64,000 bases of DNA from JAKFDK01 sp036676195 (GTDB taxonomy: Bacteria; Bacillota; Sulfobacillia; Symbiobacteriales; ZC4RG38): NCBI GenBank assembly GCA_036676195.1, contig JAKFDK010000131.1:1-64000 (forward strand). Reading direction: 5' to 3'. The first letter of the stretch is position 1; every line of letters starts with the position of its first letter. Position numbers and translations under genes: made by a program. This document shows, piece by piece, positions 25,577 through 33,949 of this stretch. Below the pieces are notes generated by a model. That model was not told the DNA's origin and ran no database searches. It worked only from the letters and a program-made list of their open reading frames with translations.

Positions 25577-26806
25577 TTACCCCGGCGCCGGCCGGCAGGC
25601 GCTGCAGCCGTCCCCGCCGCCAGGCGGCGCAGTGGTCACGGCCCGCACGAGCCAGGCCGATTCCGCCACATACCAGGGCGGGCGCAGGTCGGGAAAGCGC
25701 CGGCGCACCGTATCCAGCGCGGCGGCCACCGCCGCCTCATCGCCGGCCCGGCGGGCGGCGTAGGTTGTGAACAGCCAGGGGAAGTGGTCTGACCCCAGTT
25801 CGGTCCAGCGTGGGTGGGCGAGGGCGAAGCGCTGGTAGCCGGCCGGGTCAGGGGTCACCCCGAAGGCAAAGGGAAAGAACTGAGCCACGGCATCCGGGTA
25901 GAAGCGCTCCAGGTTCGGCTCCCGGCGCAGGCCCAGTGGCCCCAGCGCCCAGGCATAGCCTTCATTGCCCGCAAACTCCTGCAGCCCTGCCTGCAACCGG
26001 GCGGCCTGCTGGCGTACCGCCGCGGCCGCCGCCGGGTCATCCAGGCTGACCAACACATCGGCCCAGTCCTGCCAGCCGGCCCAGACCTCGGCGTTATCCA
26101 TCAGCAGCTTCAGTGGGTACAGCCGCTTGGCCCGGGTCAACCCGTCATCGCCCGTCAGGCCGGTCAGCACCGCCGCTACCCGCTCCAGTACGGCGCGGTG
26201 GTTCCGGATCCACTGCAGGTCGCCGCCAGCCTGCCGGTAAGCAGCCACCAGGCTCAGGTAAGTAGCGGCATAGCTGTCGGCCGAGTCATACGTGCCAGTG
26301 GCGTGTTCCTGCCCCTCCCGCACCACATAATCGTCGATGGTGCCGTCGGCGTTCAGATGCTCCAGGTACCAGTTGAGCCAGCTTTCCACCGCCGGCAAGT
26401 GTCCGGGCCGGGTGAGCAGAGCCTGGGCAGCCAGGTTGGCGAAATAGGGGTTTATCAGCAATTGCGCCGGCGTCATGGCAATGGCCCCGGTGGGCCGCTG
26501 GGCGGCCAGCATGTACGCATAATGGCTATCCAGTTCGGCGGCGGCCGCCGCGGCGAGCCCGGGACCCGGTCCGGCGGGCATACCGGGCGCCGGCGTGTCC
26601 GGCGACGGCCCGGTGGCTGTGCCCAGCGTCACTGCAGCCAATGACGGCTCTGCAGTTGTGCCTGCGGGCGCCGCCGCCATAGCGGTCAGCGGCTCGGCCG
26701 TAGCCATGACTGCAGCAGGGGCGTTGGACAGCCGGATGACCCGCACCGCCAGCATCGCCACCGAAATGACCAAAATCGCCAACGCCAGCCAGCGCAGGGT
26801 GCCCAC
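25577..26806 (-). CDS. membrane-anchored or secreted (alpha/alpha)6-toroid-like protein
   Basis: A 409-residue protein starting with an N-terminal hydrophobic anchor (LALAILVISVAMLAVRVI), a Pro/Ala/Thr linker to about residue 90 and a helical domain. The latter contains GTYDSADSYAATYLSLVAAY, LYPLKLLMDNAEVWAG and WYVAESAWLVRAV, the spacing seen in six-hairpin glycosidase-like toroids. The conserved Asp/Glu-rich loops suggest a glycoside-active enzyme, but no specific family is recognised. No partner genes are evident. Confidence 0.72.
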   Translation of the reverse strand: MGTLRWLALAILVISVAMLAVRVIRLSNAPAAVMATAEPLTAMAAAPAGTTAEPSLAAVTLGTATGPSPDTPAPGMPAGPGPGLAAAAAAELDSHYAYMLAAQRPTGAIAMTPAQLLINPYFANLAAQALLTRPGHLPAVESWLNWYLEHLNADGTIDDYVVREGQEHATGTYDSADSYAATYLSLVAAYRQAGGDLQWIRNHRAVLERVAAVLTGLTGDDGLTRAKRLYPLKLLMDNAEVWAGWQDWADVLVSLDDPAAAAAVRQQAARLQAGLQEFAGNEGYAWALGPLGLRREPNLERFYPDAVAQFFPFAFGVTPDPAGYQRFALAHPRWTELGSDHFPWLFTTYAARRAGDEAAVAAALDTVRRRFPDLRPPWYVAESAWLVRAVTTAPPGGGDGCSACRPAPG

Positions 26807-26819
26807 CTCCGGCCCACTT

Positions 26820-26838
26820 TGATACCCTTAGCGTATCA
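26820..26838. promoter_or_regulatory. short perfect inverted repeat
   Basis: TGATAC and GTATCA flank a 7-base spacer, 14 bp upstream of the minus-strand toroid gene and upstream of the plus-strand amidohydrolase. Position between divergent genes suggests an operator; no regulator is identifiable. Confidence 0.35.
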
Positions 26839-26992
26839 TAAGAGCCGAATCAGCATCGTGCTCCAATATAAGGGGATAAATCAACCTTTCAGCCAACGGG
26901 GGGGTGCCGGTGCCAGCTTGCACCGGCCGGAATTTCCCGGTATGCTGAAACCCGAGAGCGCATCGACACCATTCCGTAAGGGGGGAAAGCGG

Positions 26993-28291
26993 ATGTCGGC
27001 CCTGGTTGAGGAGTTGACCCCGTACCTGGTTCAGACCCGCCGGACCCTGCATCGCCACCCAGAACTGGGCTGGTGTGAGTTTCGCACCACGGCGCTGGTG
27101 GCGGCGGAGCTGCAGCGGCTGGGCTACCGGGTCCGCCTGGGCCGTGCGGCCGTGAGTCCGGAGCATCGTCTGGGCGTCCCCACCGCAGCCGAACTGGCTG
27201 CCGCCGCCGCGGATGCCGCCGCTGGCGGCGTGGCGGCGGAGGTTCTGGCGGCCATGACCGGCGGGCTGACTGGCGTGATTGCCGACCTGGACAGCGGGCG
27301 CCCCGGCCCGACGCTGGCCTTTCGGGTGGATATCGATGCCCTGCCCATTGCCGAGGCGACCGACCCGGACCACCGGCCGGCCGCCGCCGGCTTTGCCTCG
27401 ACGGTGCCCGGACGCATGCACGCCTGCGGTCATGACGGACATACCGCCATCGGCCTGGGACTGGCCCATACGCTGCGCGAACTGCTGCCGGTGTTATGCG
27501 GTCGGGTCCGCCTGATCTTCCAGCCCGGCGAGGAAGGGGGCCGCGCCGCCCTGGCCATGGTGGCGGCCGGCGCCTGCCAGGGGGTCGATGATCTCATTTG
27601 TATTCACCTGGGGCTGGACGTGCCCTGGGGCACGGTGGTGGCCGGCAGCGTGGGCTTTCTGGCCACCAGTAAGCTGGTGGCCACCTTCCGCGGCCGGGCC
27701 AGCCACGCTGGCTTCCGACCGGAAGAAGGCCGCAGCGCCATTCTGGCCGCGGCCCATGCCACCCTTGGCATCCATGGGCTGAGCCAGCACTCGGGAGGCG
27801 TGACCCGGGCCAACGTCGGTGTGATCCGGGGCGGGGTGGCCAGCAATATCGTCGCCGGTGACTGTGTGTTGGAACTGGAAACCCGCTCAGACCGCCAGGA
27901 GATCCAGGACGAGCTGGAGGCCAGGGCCCGCCGGGTGCTGGCTGCCGCCGCCGACCTCACCGGCTGCCGGGTAAACATTGCTGTGGACGGCCGCGCCGTG
28001 GCCGAAGACAGCCACCCCGGCCTGGCTGCCGAGGTGGCTGCGGTCGCCCGGGACCTGCCCGGGGTAGAAAAGGTGGAGCCCAGCCGGGCCTTCGGCGCCT
28101 CGGAGGATGCCACCGACCTGATGCGGGCCGTGCACGCCGGGGGCGGGCGGGCGGTTTACACGATCCTGGGCACCACCCTGGCGGCCGGACACCACAATGA
28201 ACGGTTCGACTTTGACGAACGCGTACTGCCTCTGGGGGTCTCCTTGCTGACCGAGGTGGCCCGGCGGCGGCTGGGCTACGCCGGCGCCTGA
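26993..28291 (+). CDS. M20-family amidohydrolase, AbgA-like
   Basis: A 432-residue metallo-amidohydrolase. ATG 26993 follows AAGGGGGGAAAGCGG. Zinc-site and family motifs are RRTLHRHPELGWCEFRTT, RVDIDALPI, GRMHACGHDGHTAIGLGLA and QPGEEGGRAAL, with GRASHAGFRPEEGRSA in the lid domain. The insertion after the first strand and the GRMHACGHDGH context resemble aminobenzoyl-glutamate hydrolase subunit A (AbgA) more than hippurate hydrolases; no AbgB or AbgT gene adjoins, so substrate is open. Confidence 0.88.
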   Translation: MSALVEELTPYLVQTRRTLHRHPELGWCEFRTTALVAAELQRLGYRVRLGRAAVSPEHRLGVPTAAELAAAAADAAAGGVAAEVLAAMTGGLTGVIADLDSGRPGPTLAFRVDIDALPIAEATDPDHRPAAAGFASTVPGRMHACGHDGHTAIGLGLAHTLRELLPVLCGRVRLIFQPGEEGGRAALAMVAAGACQGVDDLICIHLGLDVPWGTVVAGSVGFLATSKLVATFRGRASHAGFRPEEGRSAILAAAHATLGIHGLSQHSGGVTRANVGVIRGGVASNIVAGDCVLELETRSDRQEIQDELEARARRVLAAAADLTGCRVNIAVDGRAVAEDSHPGLAAEVAAVARDLPGVEKVEPSRAFGASEDATDLMRAVHAGGGRAVYTILGTTLAAGHHNERFDFDERVLPLGVSLLTEVARRRLGYAGA

Positions 28292-28302
28292 GTGTGCCCC
28301 GC

Positions 28303-28842
28303 TCAGGTCCGGGAAACGGCGCCCCCGTCCATCACCAGGGTCTCGCCGCAAATGAAGCGGGCGTCGGGACCGGCCAGAAACACCACCGCCCGGCCGACCT
28401 CCACCGGGTCACCGGGCCGGCCCATGGGGATGCGACGGACCCGGCGCTGGTGCAGGTCCGGGGAAATGTTCCGGTTCATGCCGCCGGCGAAGTATCCCGG
28501 CGCCAGGCCAGCAGCCGGTCCAGCTCCGCCGGGTCGTCGTTATGGCGGGTGGTCACACCAGCGTTGTTCACCAGAATATCGAGACGGCCGAGGTGGCGGA
28601 GATGACGGCCTCCACCATCTCCGCCACCTCGGCCGGTTCCTCGACCCGGGCCTGAACCGTGACTGCCAATCGACCCAGGGCCCCCACCTGGTCAGCCACC
28701 TCACGGGCTGCCTCGGGGTTGCTGCAGTAGTGCACCGCCACATCGCAGCCGGCGGGGCCAGTTCCGTGCAGATCACACTGCCCAACCCGCCGCTGGCGCC
28801 TGTTACCAGGGCGACCTTCCCCTCAAGACTCGATGCATCCAC
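28303..28842 (-). pseudogene. decayed short-chain dehydrogenase/reductase (SDR)
   Basis: Three frames together spell an SDR. Frame 1 starts LEGKVALVTGASGGLGSVIC (nucleotide-binding TGxxxGxG). After a frameshift comes CDVAVHYCSNPEAAREVADQ and, after another, GRLDILVNNAGVTTR. A deletion of roughly 90 residues removes the catalytic Tyr-x3-Lys block, and the end reads MGRPGDPVEVGRAVVFLAGP to VMDGGAVSRT. Multiple lesions make a sequencing artefact unlikely. Convergent with the amidohydrolase gene. Confidence 0.85.
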
Positions 28843-28924
28843 CTCCGGATCGACTGAACTGATACTGTGCCATACCTGCGCGCAAACGGGGCGCCTCCTG
28901 AGAGGCGCCCCGTTACATGCTTGC

Positions 28925-29212
28925 TTAAGAAGGCTTCTTCCAGCTCGAGGTGTTCTTCAAGCTGCCACCGGGATGGTACTTGTTGAACTTCTCGGTGAGC
29001 GTATCGATGGTGTCGGGGTTGTCCTCGTCCAGGACAATGGCTTCAACCGGACACACGGAGATACACTGGCTCTCACCATAGAAGCCATAGCATTCAGTAC
29101 ACTTGTCAGCCTCGATCTCGTAGATGGCGTCACCACAGGTGATGGCCTCGTTCGGGCATTCGGGCTCACAGGCACCACAGGAGATACAGCTGTCGACAAT
29201 CTTAAGCGCCAT
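28925..29212 (-). CDS. 2[4Fe-4S] ferredoxin, YfhL type
   Basis: A 95-residue bacterial-type ferredoxin. Cluster motifs are CISCGACEPECP and CTECYGFYGESQCISVCP; the eight-residue insertion in the second motif is typical of the YfhL/Alvin branch with low-potential clusters. The C-terminal 30 residues are an acidic/basic extension. ATG is preceded by AGGGAGTGAACTACTAAA. It has its own promoter (29327-29355). A natural electron acceptor for the nearby AOR or the hydrogenase complex, by inference. Confidence 0.93.
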   Translation of the reverse strand: MALKIVDSCISCGACEPECPNEAITCGDAIYEIEADKCTECYGFYGESQCISVCPVEAIVLDEDNPDTIDTLTEKFNKYHPGGSLKNTSSWKKPS

Positions 29213-29326
29213 TTTAGTAGTTCACTCCCTATAGGAATACGGCAACACAGAGGCACAGCGAAAACTTCGAGGGGAGTGGGGGCCTTTCCTGCTATGAAAT
29301 TGCACCCCTAAACCCTGGACGTGCCT

Positions 29327-29355
29327 AGTATACCACGGCCGCAAATTGGGGACAA
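29327..29355 (-). promoter_or_regulatory. sigma-A-type promoter of the ferredoxin gene
   Basis: On the minus strand TTGTCC, a 17-bp spacer and TATACT, about 115 bp upstream of the ferredoxin start, directly after the MoaD-like gene. Confidence 0.6.
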
Positions 29356-29358
29356 CGT

Positions 29359-29583
29359 CTAGCCGCCATCCGCCCGCCGCAAAACCGCGACCTCATCCCC
29401 CGAAGCCAGGGCAGCGTCATCATCGTGGTGCCGCCCGTTGACAATGACGGCCAGTTCCGGGTGGTGGTCCAGTTCCAGGTGGCGCAGCAGGGCCGCCGGA
29501 CTGATCCCGTCAGGGACCTCCTCGGTCCCCTTCCAGATGCGCTGACCGCGAAAGGTCAGGTAGACTTCCAACTGGATTTGCAT
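29359..29583 (-). CDS. MoaD/ThiS-like sulfur-carrier protein
   Basis: A 74-residue beta-grasp protein ending in RRADGG; the terminal Gly-Gly is the adenylation/thiocarboxylation tail of MoaD and ThiS. It lies 46 bp downstream of the AOR gene on the same strand, a common pairing in tungsten-AOR operons, so a role in pterin-dithiolene (molybdopterin) synthesis is likely. A ThiF/MoeB-type activator is encoded elsewhere in the window (51601-53064). Confidence 0.82.
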   Translation of the reverse strand: MQIQLEVYLTFRGQRIWKGTEEVPDGISPAALLRHLELDHHPELAVIVNGRHHDDDAALASGDEVAVLRRADGG

Positions 29584-29629
29584 CGGGCCCCCCCTTCCTC
29601 ACCTCGCCCCGGGGTCGCCGGCGGACGTC

Positions 29630-31336
29630 CTACACCTCAGCCTCGTCCCAGATTCTGGCCATGGCCTCGGCCGGGACATCAAAGCGGGCATGGTGGGGCG
29701 GCAGCGGCTCCTGCTGCATCCATTCCGGCAGCCGGGCCACTGCCGGCAGACCGGCCCGGACGTTGAAATCGATTTCCCACCGGTTCACCATGGCGGCGTA
29801 GCGCCGCAATCCGGCCACGCTGATCGGCCGGCCCAGGCGGGCCTCGTACAACTGGGCGAAGGTTTCCGGCTGTGCCCCATACACGCCGCGGGCAAAGTTG
29901 CAGAAGCCGAACACGTCAAGCAGGGTCGCCACAATCTGAATCTCCCGGCTGACGGATACTTTGTCCGCCGGGTCCAGATGGTCGGTCTTGCTGACAATGG
30001 TGTTACCGGCGGTGTGGTCGCCGCCCATGGCGCTGGTACAGTAGGTCACGCCATTGCCCTTGATCACCCGCGGATCGTAGGCAGGCATGGTCTGGTTTCG
30101 CACCACCGGCACCTGGCGCACCCCCAGGGCCTGGCCGGCCAGCCCGGCCCCCAGGCCCAGTAGACGGCCCAGCGGTGTACCGGCGCGGATCTCGTTAAAT
30201 GCCTTGCATACAGCAGCCTGGTCGCCCCACGGCAGCAGGCCGGCCGTCATGGCCACACCCATGGCACCACCGGTCTCAATAGTGTCAATGCCCAGGTCAT
30301 TGCACTGGCGGGTAAACTCGGCAATGGCGTCAAAATCAAAGATTTCCAGGTTGGACCCCAGCAGGGTGTTGGTTTCAAACTCCATGCTGGAGGCGACTTC
30401 CTTGCCTTCCCGGTCGACGTAGACGTTGGAGCACTGGATGGCGCAGCCGGTCATGCAGGAGTGTGTCGGCTGGCCGCCCCGCTCCAGAATCACCTCACGC
30501 ATGCGCACGCCGCTGATCTGGTCAGTCTGCGGGTCCTGGCCTCGGCTGAAATTGCGGATCGGCAGCCCGCCCAGCTTGTTCACCACTTCCAGCGTGGCGG
30601 CGGTGCCGAACTGGGGGAAGCGTTCCGCCGTGGCGGGCTGCGCCCGCAATTCGGCAATGTACGCCTTGCCGGCCACCTTCCACAGTTCCTCGTTCACAGG
30701 CTTGACCGGCTTGTAACCCGGCTCGTTCCAGATAATAGCCAGCAGGCCCTTGGCGCCCATCACTGCGCCCACCCCGCCACGGGCATTGAGGCGGGTGGGA
30801 CGCCCTTCCGGATCGGTATTGGCAATGCCGGCGATGTTCATGCGCATTTGCCCGGCCGGGCCGATCAGGCTGAGACCTACCTTGTTGCCAAATCGCTCAA
30901 GCAGCCGGGCCGCCGTCGCCGCGGTGCCCAGCCCGGCCAACTCGTCGCCCGGTTCAAAGCCGGCACCGTCCGGTCCCACCACCAGAATCCACCAGCCCGG
31001 CTGCCGCGGCTGACCCTCCACAATGAGTGCCCGGTAACCGAGCATGGCCATTTTCAGCCCGCTCTGGCCTCCGGCGTTGGCTTCTTTGATACCGCCGGTC
31101 AGCGGACTCTTGCAGCCCACCGAGATCCGGCTGGAGTTGGACAGCACCGTGCCGGACAGGAGCCCCGGCGCAAAGACCAGCTTGTTCTGCGGTCCCAGCG
31201 GATCGCAGAGCGGGTCGACTTCGTCGCAGACAATGCGGCTGGTCAGGCTACGCCCGCCCAGTTCCCGGTATTTCTCCGGCAGGACCTCGACTTGAATAGT
31301 CATGTCCTGCATATTGACGCGCATTAGCTTTTCCAT
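29630..31336 (-). CDS. aor: aldehyde:ferredoxin oxidoreductase (tungsten/molybdenum)
   Basis: A 568-residue enzyme that oxidises aldehydes to acids with ferredoxin as acceptor, or runs in reverse. ATG 31336 follows GGGGGAGACCATTAACG. Fe-S ligands are in SCMTGCAIQC (CxxxCxxxC) plus the distal Cys in LLDVFGFCNFARG; pterin-binding segments include GGVGAVMGAKGLLAI and AMGGDHTAGN. It is shorter than the 605-residue archaeal type but covers all three AOR domains. It is co-directional with a MoaD-like gene and followed by a ferredoxin gene. Which metal is used cannot be told from sequence. Confidence 0.92.
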   Translation of the reverse strand: MEKLMRVNMQDMTIQVEVLPEKYRELGGRSLTSRIVCDEVDPLCDPLGPQNKLVFAPGLLSGTVLSNSSRISVGCKSPLTGGIKEANAGGQSGLKMAMLGYRALIVEGQPRQPGWWILVVGPDGAGFEPGDELAGLGTAATAARLLERFGNKVGLSLIGPAGQMRMNIAGIANTDPEGRPTRLNARGGVGAVMGAKGLLAIIWNEPGYKPVKPVNEELWKVAGKAYIAELRAQPATAERFPQFGTAATLEVVNKLGGLPIRNFSRGQDPQTDQISGVRMREVILERGGQPTHSCMTGCAIQCSNVYVDREGKEVASSMEFETNTLLGSNLEIFDFDAIAEFTRQCNDLGIDTIETGGAMGVAMTAGLLPWGDQAAVCKAFNEIRAGTPLGRLLGLGAGLAGQALGVRQVPVVRNQTMPAYDPRVIKGNGVTYCTSAMGGDHTAGNTIVSKTDHLDPADKVSVSREIQIVATLLDVFGFCNFARGVYGAQPETFAQLYEARLGRPISVAGLRRYAAMVNRWEIDFNVRAGLPAVARLPEWMQQEPLPPHHARFDVPAEAMARIWDEAEV

Positions 31337-31495
31337 CGTTAATGGTCTCCCCCTGTGACGCGACCAGGCCGGCAGATTTACCGGTCCCCGAGCTTCGGCC
31401 ATACATATTCGGCACCGCCGTAGCGGCTACCCTGCTAAGTGGTACAATGGAATTGTTACTTCCGGCCATGCCAAGTCCAAAAGGAGGTGCATTCC

Positions 31496-31960
31496 GTGTC
31501 GGCGGAAATGCAAACCGAGATTCCCGCCGCCCTGCTCGAATTCATGCAGGGCCCGCGTATCACCCAGTTGACCACCATGGATGCCGATAGCCGGGGACCG
31601 TTCGTCAATGTGATTTCCTGGGTGTTGGCCAAAGACCCACACACCCTGCGCCTGATGGGCGACCAGCGTACTCGGTTCATGCAAAACCTGAAGGCTGATC
31701 CCCGGGTGGCCCTGACGGTGCTCGGTGCCGGCAACGCCTGGACGATTTACGGTCAGGCCCGGGTGTTGGCGGAGAAGACCCCCCACGTACCGCTGAACCT
31801 GAGTATGGTGGAAGTGACCGATCTGAAGATATACCCAGTCCTGTTCTGGGGCGCCAGACTCACCCAGGTGCCGGAATGGGATGTCACCTACTCCCGGGAG
31901 CAGTCTGACCAGCTTGATGCCGCCGTCTTCATGGCCATGCGGGAATTCGCCCCCTCCTGA
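31496..31960 (+). CDS. pyridoxamine-5'-phosphate-oxidase-fold FMN protein
   Basis: A 154-residue split-barrel protein. GTG 31496 follows AAAGGAGGTGCATTCC, a perfect ribosome-binding site; a TACAAT -10-like hexamer lies at 31443-31448. FITQLTTMDADSRGPFVNVISWVL-like strands and MGDQRTRFMQNLKADPRVALTV fit the PPOX/FMN-binding family. The cofactor may be FMN, heme or F420; substrate unknown. It ends at a strong shared terminator. Confidence 0.8.
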   Translation: MSAEMQTEIPAALLEFMQGPRITQLTTMDADSRGPFVNVISWVLAKDPHTLRLMGDQRTRFMQNLKADPRVALTVLGAGNAWTIYGQARVLAEKTPHVPLNLSMVEVTDLKIYPVLFWGARLTQVPEWDVTYSREQSDQLDAAVFMAMREFAPS

Positions 31961-31982
31961 CCGGCCCGGCCAAACCCATGAC

Positions 31983-32010
31983 AAAACCCCTGACCGGCGT
32001 CAGGGGTTTT
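31983..32010. terminator. bidirectional terminator
   Basis: AAAACCCCTGA and TCAGGGGTTTT form a perfect 11-bp stem with a 6-base loop. The built-in A4/T4 ends suit both the PPOX-fold gene and the convergent thioredoxin-DinB gene. Confidence 0.85.
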
Positions 32011-32021
32011 GGTGTGCGCAT

Positions 32022-33086
32022 TTAAACCGGCGGCGGCTGCAGACCCTGCATCCGCATGACCAGCAGGATCTGGGCGCTATGGTAAACTTCATGCCAGAAG
32101 ATGCGGTGCACGATCCATAGCAGCGTTTCACTTTCCGGCAGGTTCCCTTTGAACCATTCCGGTGGCAGCGGCCGCCGTTCGGCCAATAACTGGTCCACGG
32201 TATACGGCTGCAGGAACGCCTCTGTCTGAGCCCGGCTCTGGTGCAGGTAGTCCAGAATGCTCGCCAGGTCCGGCAGTTCCGCTTTGCGCCTGGGCGTGAA
32301 CCCCGGCTGCTGCCGGATGATGAAGTGGATGAACCAGTCCTCGACCTGGGCGATGTGCCGCAAGTAATAGGAGATGGCATTGCGGGAGCCAGGCGGGGTC
32401 CAGTCCAGTTGCTCCGGGGTCAGGGCCGCCACCGCGGGCAACACCCGCTCCCGGAAATCGTTCCGCTGCGGGAACAGGGTCAGGGCGTCCACGCCGGAGG
32501 GAGCGGCCCCGGCCCCGGTCACCAGCGGGGCCAGCAGTTCCTGCAGTTCCCGCGCCGCCGCCTGCTGCAGGTAACCCCTGCGGTATTCCTCGCCCATCTC
32601 CTGGTAAAGCTCTTGGTTTCGGGCCTGGTACTCCGGGTGGTCGGCGGGCGGCAGCGCGGCCCGCCGGGTTTCCACCATGTCGTTGGCCAGGCGGCTGCGC
32701 TCCGTCCAGCGGCCCACCTCGCGCCAGTCCTGGTCCAGGAACACAAAGACCGGAATCCGCATCTTGCCGCCGGGCGCCAGGAAAGTGTCGGGCGTCATCA
32801 GGTCCGGGTTGGTATCCCGGTCAAAGATTCGCACTGCCATCCGGGCTTCCCGGGCAATGTGCATGAGCACTGGCAGGTGCTGAATCACGTCCGGGCACCA
32901 TTCGGCACCAATGACCAGCACCCGTAGCCACAGAGCAGTAAAGCGGCGCCAGAAGGTTACCTCCGCTGGGGTCAGGCGGAATTCAGCTTCCGCCTCCCGG
33001 GTCCGCTCCGCGTAACGCACGGTGGTGAAACCGGCGAGAAACTGCTCATAAGTAAGTCCCTGGGGCCAGCGGACAGCCATATCCAT
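32022..33086 (-). CDS. thioredoxin-like / DinB-superfamily fusion protein
   Basis: A 354-residue two-domain protein. Residues about 40-190 are thioredoxin-like (LWLRVLVIGAEWCPDVIQHLP, with one Cys in WCPD where CxxC is usual, and PVFVFLDQDWREVGRW). Residues about 200-350 are a four-helix DinB/YfiT fold with candidate metal ligands in LRHIAQVEDWFIHF and RIFWHEVYHSAQILL. DinB-type proteins include bacillithiol/mycothiol-linked transferases, so a thiol-handling role is plausible. It is third in a redox gene row with two selenoproteins. The start could also be upstream near 33119; ATG 33086 lacks an ideally spaced ribosome-binding site. Confidence 0.82.
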   Translation of the reverse strand: MDMAVRWPQGLTYEQFLAGFTTVRYAERTREAEAEFRLTPAEVTFWRRFTALWLRVLVIGAEWCPDVIQHLPVLMHIAREARMAVRIFDRDTNPDLMTPDTFLAPGGKMRIPVFVFLDQDWREVGRWTERSRLANDMVETRRAALPPADHPEYQARNQELYQEMGEEYRRGYLQQAAARELQELLAPLVTGAGAAPSGVDALTLFPQRNDFRERVLPAVAALTPEQLDWTPPGSRNAISYYLRHIAQVEDWFIHFIIRQQPGFTPRRKAELPDLASILDYLHQSRAQTEAFLQPYTVDQLLAERRPLPPEWFKGNLPESETLLWIVHRIFWHEVYHSAQILLVMRMQGLQPPPV

Positions 33087-33187
33087 GGTATGGTATAAAC
33101 CCTCCTGTCGGCTCCGCAACTGGTCCGGGCATCCGGCCTGCCGGGCCGCCCGCCCCGCCTCAGGTACACGGGGAGCCGGGGCCGGCC

Positions 33188-33925
33188 TTACTGGCCGGTC
33201 CCGGCTGGTTTGTGATCGCCCGGAAACTGCAGCATCTGTACCTGCCCGGGCATGTGCAGTTCTTCAAACTGTCTGAGCGCCGTCCGCAGCACTGCCATTT
33301 GCCCGGCGATGTCGCCGGCGCTGCCCAGGGAATGGCCCAAGTGAAAGCCTTCCGGGCAGATGGCGCGCGGCGGCCGCATGTTGCCGCTGCTCTCGGCGTC
33401 CACTGTAATCAGTACAGTGGGGATCCCCAGCATCTCAATGGCCCGCTGAACCGCAACGACCGTGCGGTGGCACAACGGTCAGCCAGCCGTCAGAATGACG
33501 GCGTCGGCCCCCGAACGCTCCACCTCTCTGGCCACTGCCGGAGCCGCTTCATCATAAAACTGCTTGAGCCGCAGGGCATAGCCCATCATGCTGAAATGCC
33601 GGTCAGCCACCACCCCGATCTCTCCCGCCTGCGCCAGTTCCCGCAGCCGGTCAATGGGAAAGATCACATTCATGTCCTGGCGGGCCTCGGACCGGTCATA
33701 ATGGTCCTCCGGGGCGCCGTGGGTAATCATCAGGTTCCGGCTGTCCACGTCACCGGGCAGCACCCGGAAGGTAGCGTCACCCTCCGTCTGAAAAGGCTCC
33801 TGATCCCGGGCGTGCACACCGGCCGTGGAGACGATGGCTACAGTCATTTCCCGCAGGGGTTTCCAGGGCGGCGTAAACGGTACACACCGCCGGGACATTT
33901 CCTGTGCCATGGTCAGTGGGGGCAA
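33188..33925 (-). CDS. selenoprotein of the glycine/betaine/sarcosine/D-proline reductase B family
   Basis: A 245-residue protein read through an in-frame TGA at 33481-33479. Before it the sequence ends GADAVILTAG; after it continues PLCHRTVVAVQRAIEMLG, exactly the PrdB-type LTAG-U-x-x-C-HR motif, giving Sec149 and Cys152. The N-terminal block VPFTPPWKPLREMTVAIVST and FPIDRLREL are family hallmarks. The 20 bases after the TGA can form a small hairpin (ACCG/CGGT and TGC/GCA stems), a candidate bacterial SECIS. It probably acts as a reductase-like thiol/selenol enzyme, not a full amino-acid reductase, as the PrdA/GrdA partners are absent. TTG 33925 has a weak ribosome-binding site; ATG 33910 is an alternative. 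Confidence 0.88.
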
Positions 33926-33949
33926 CCGTACGCTGCCCCCTGCACCCCC

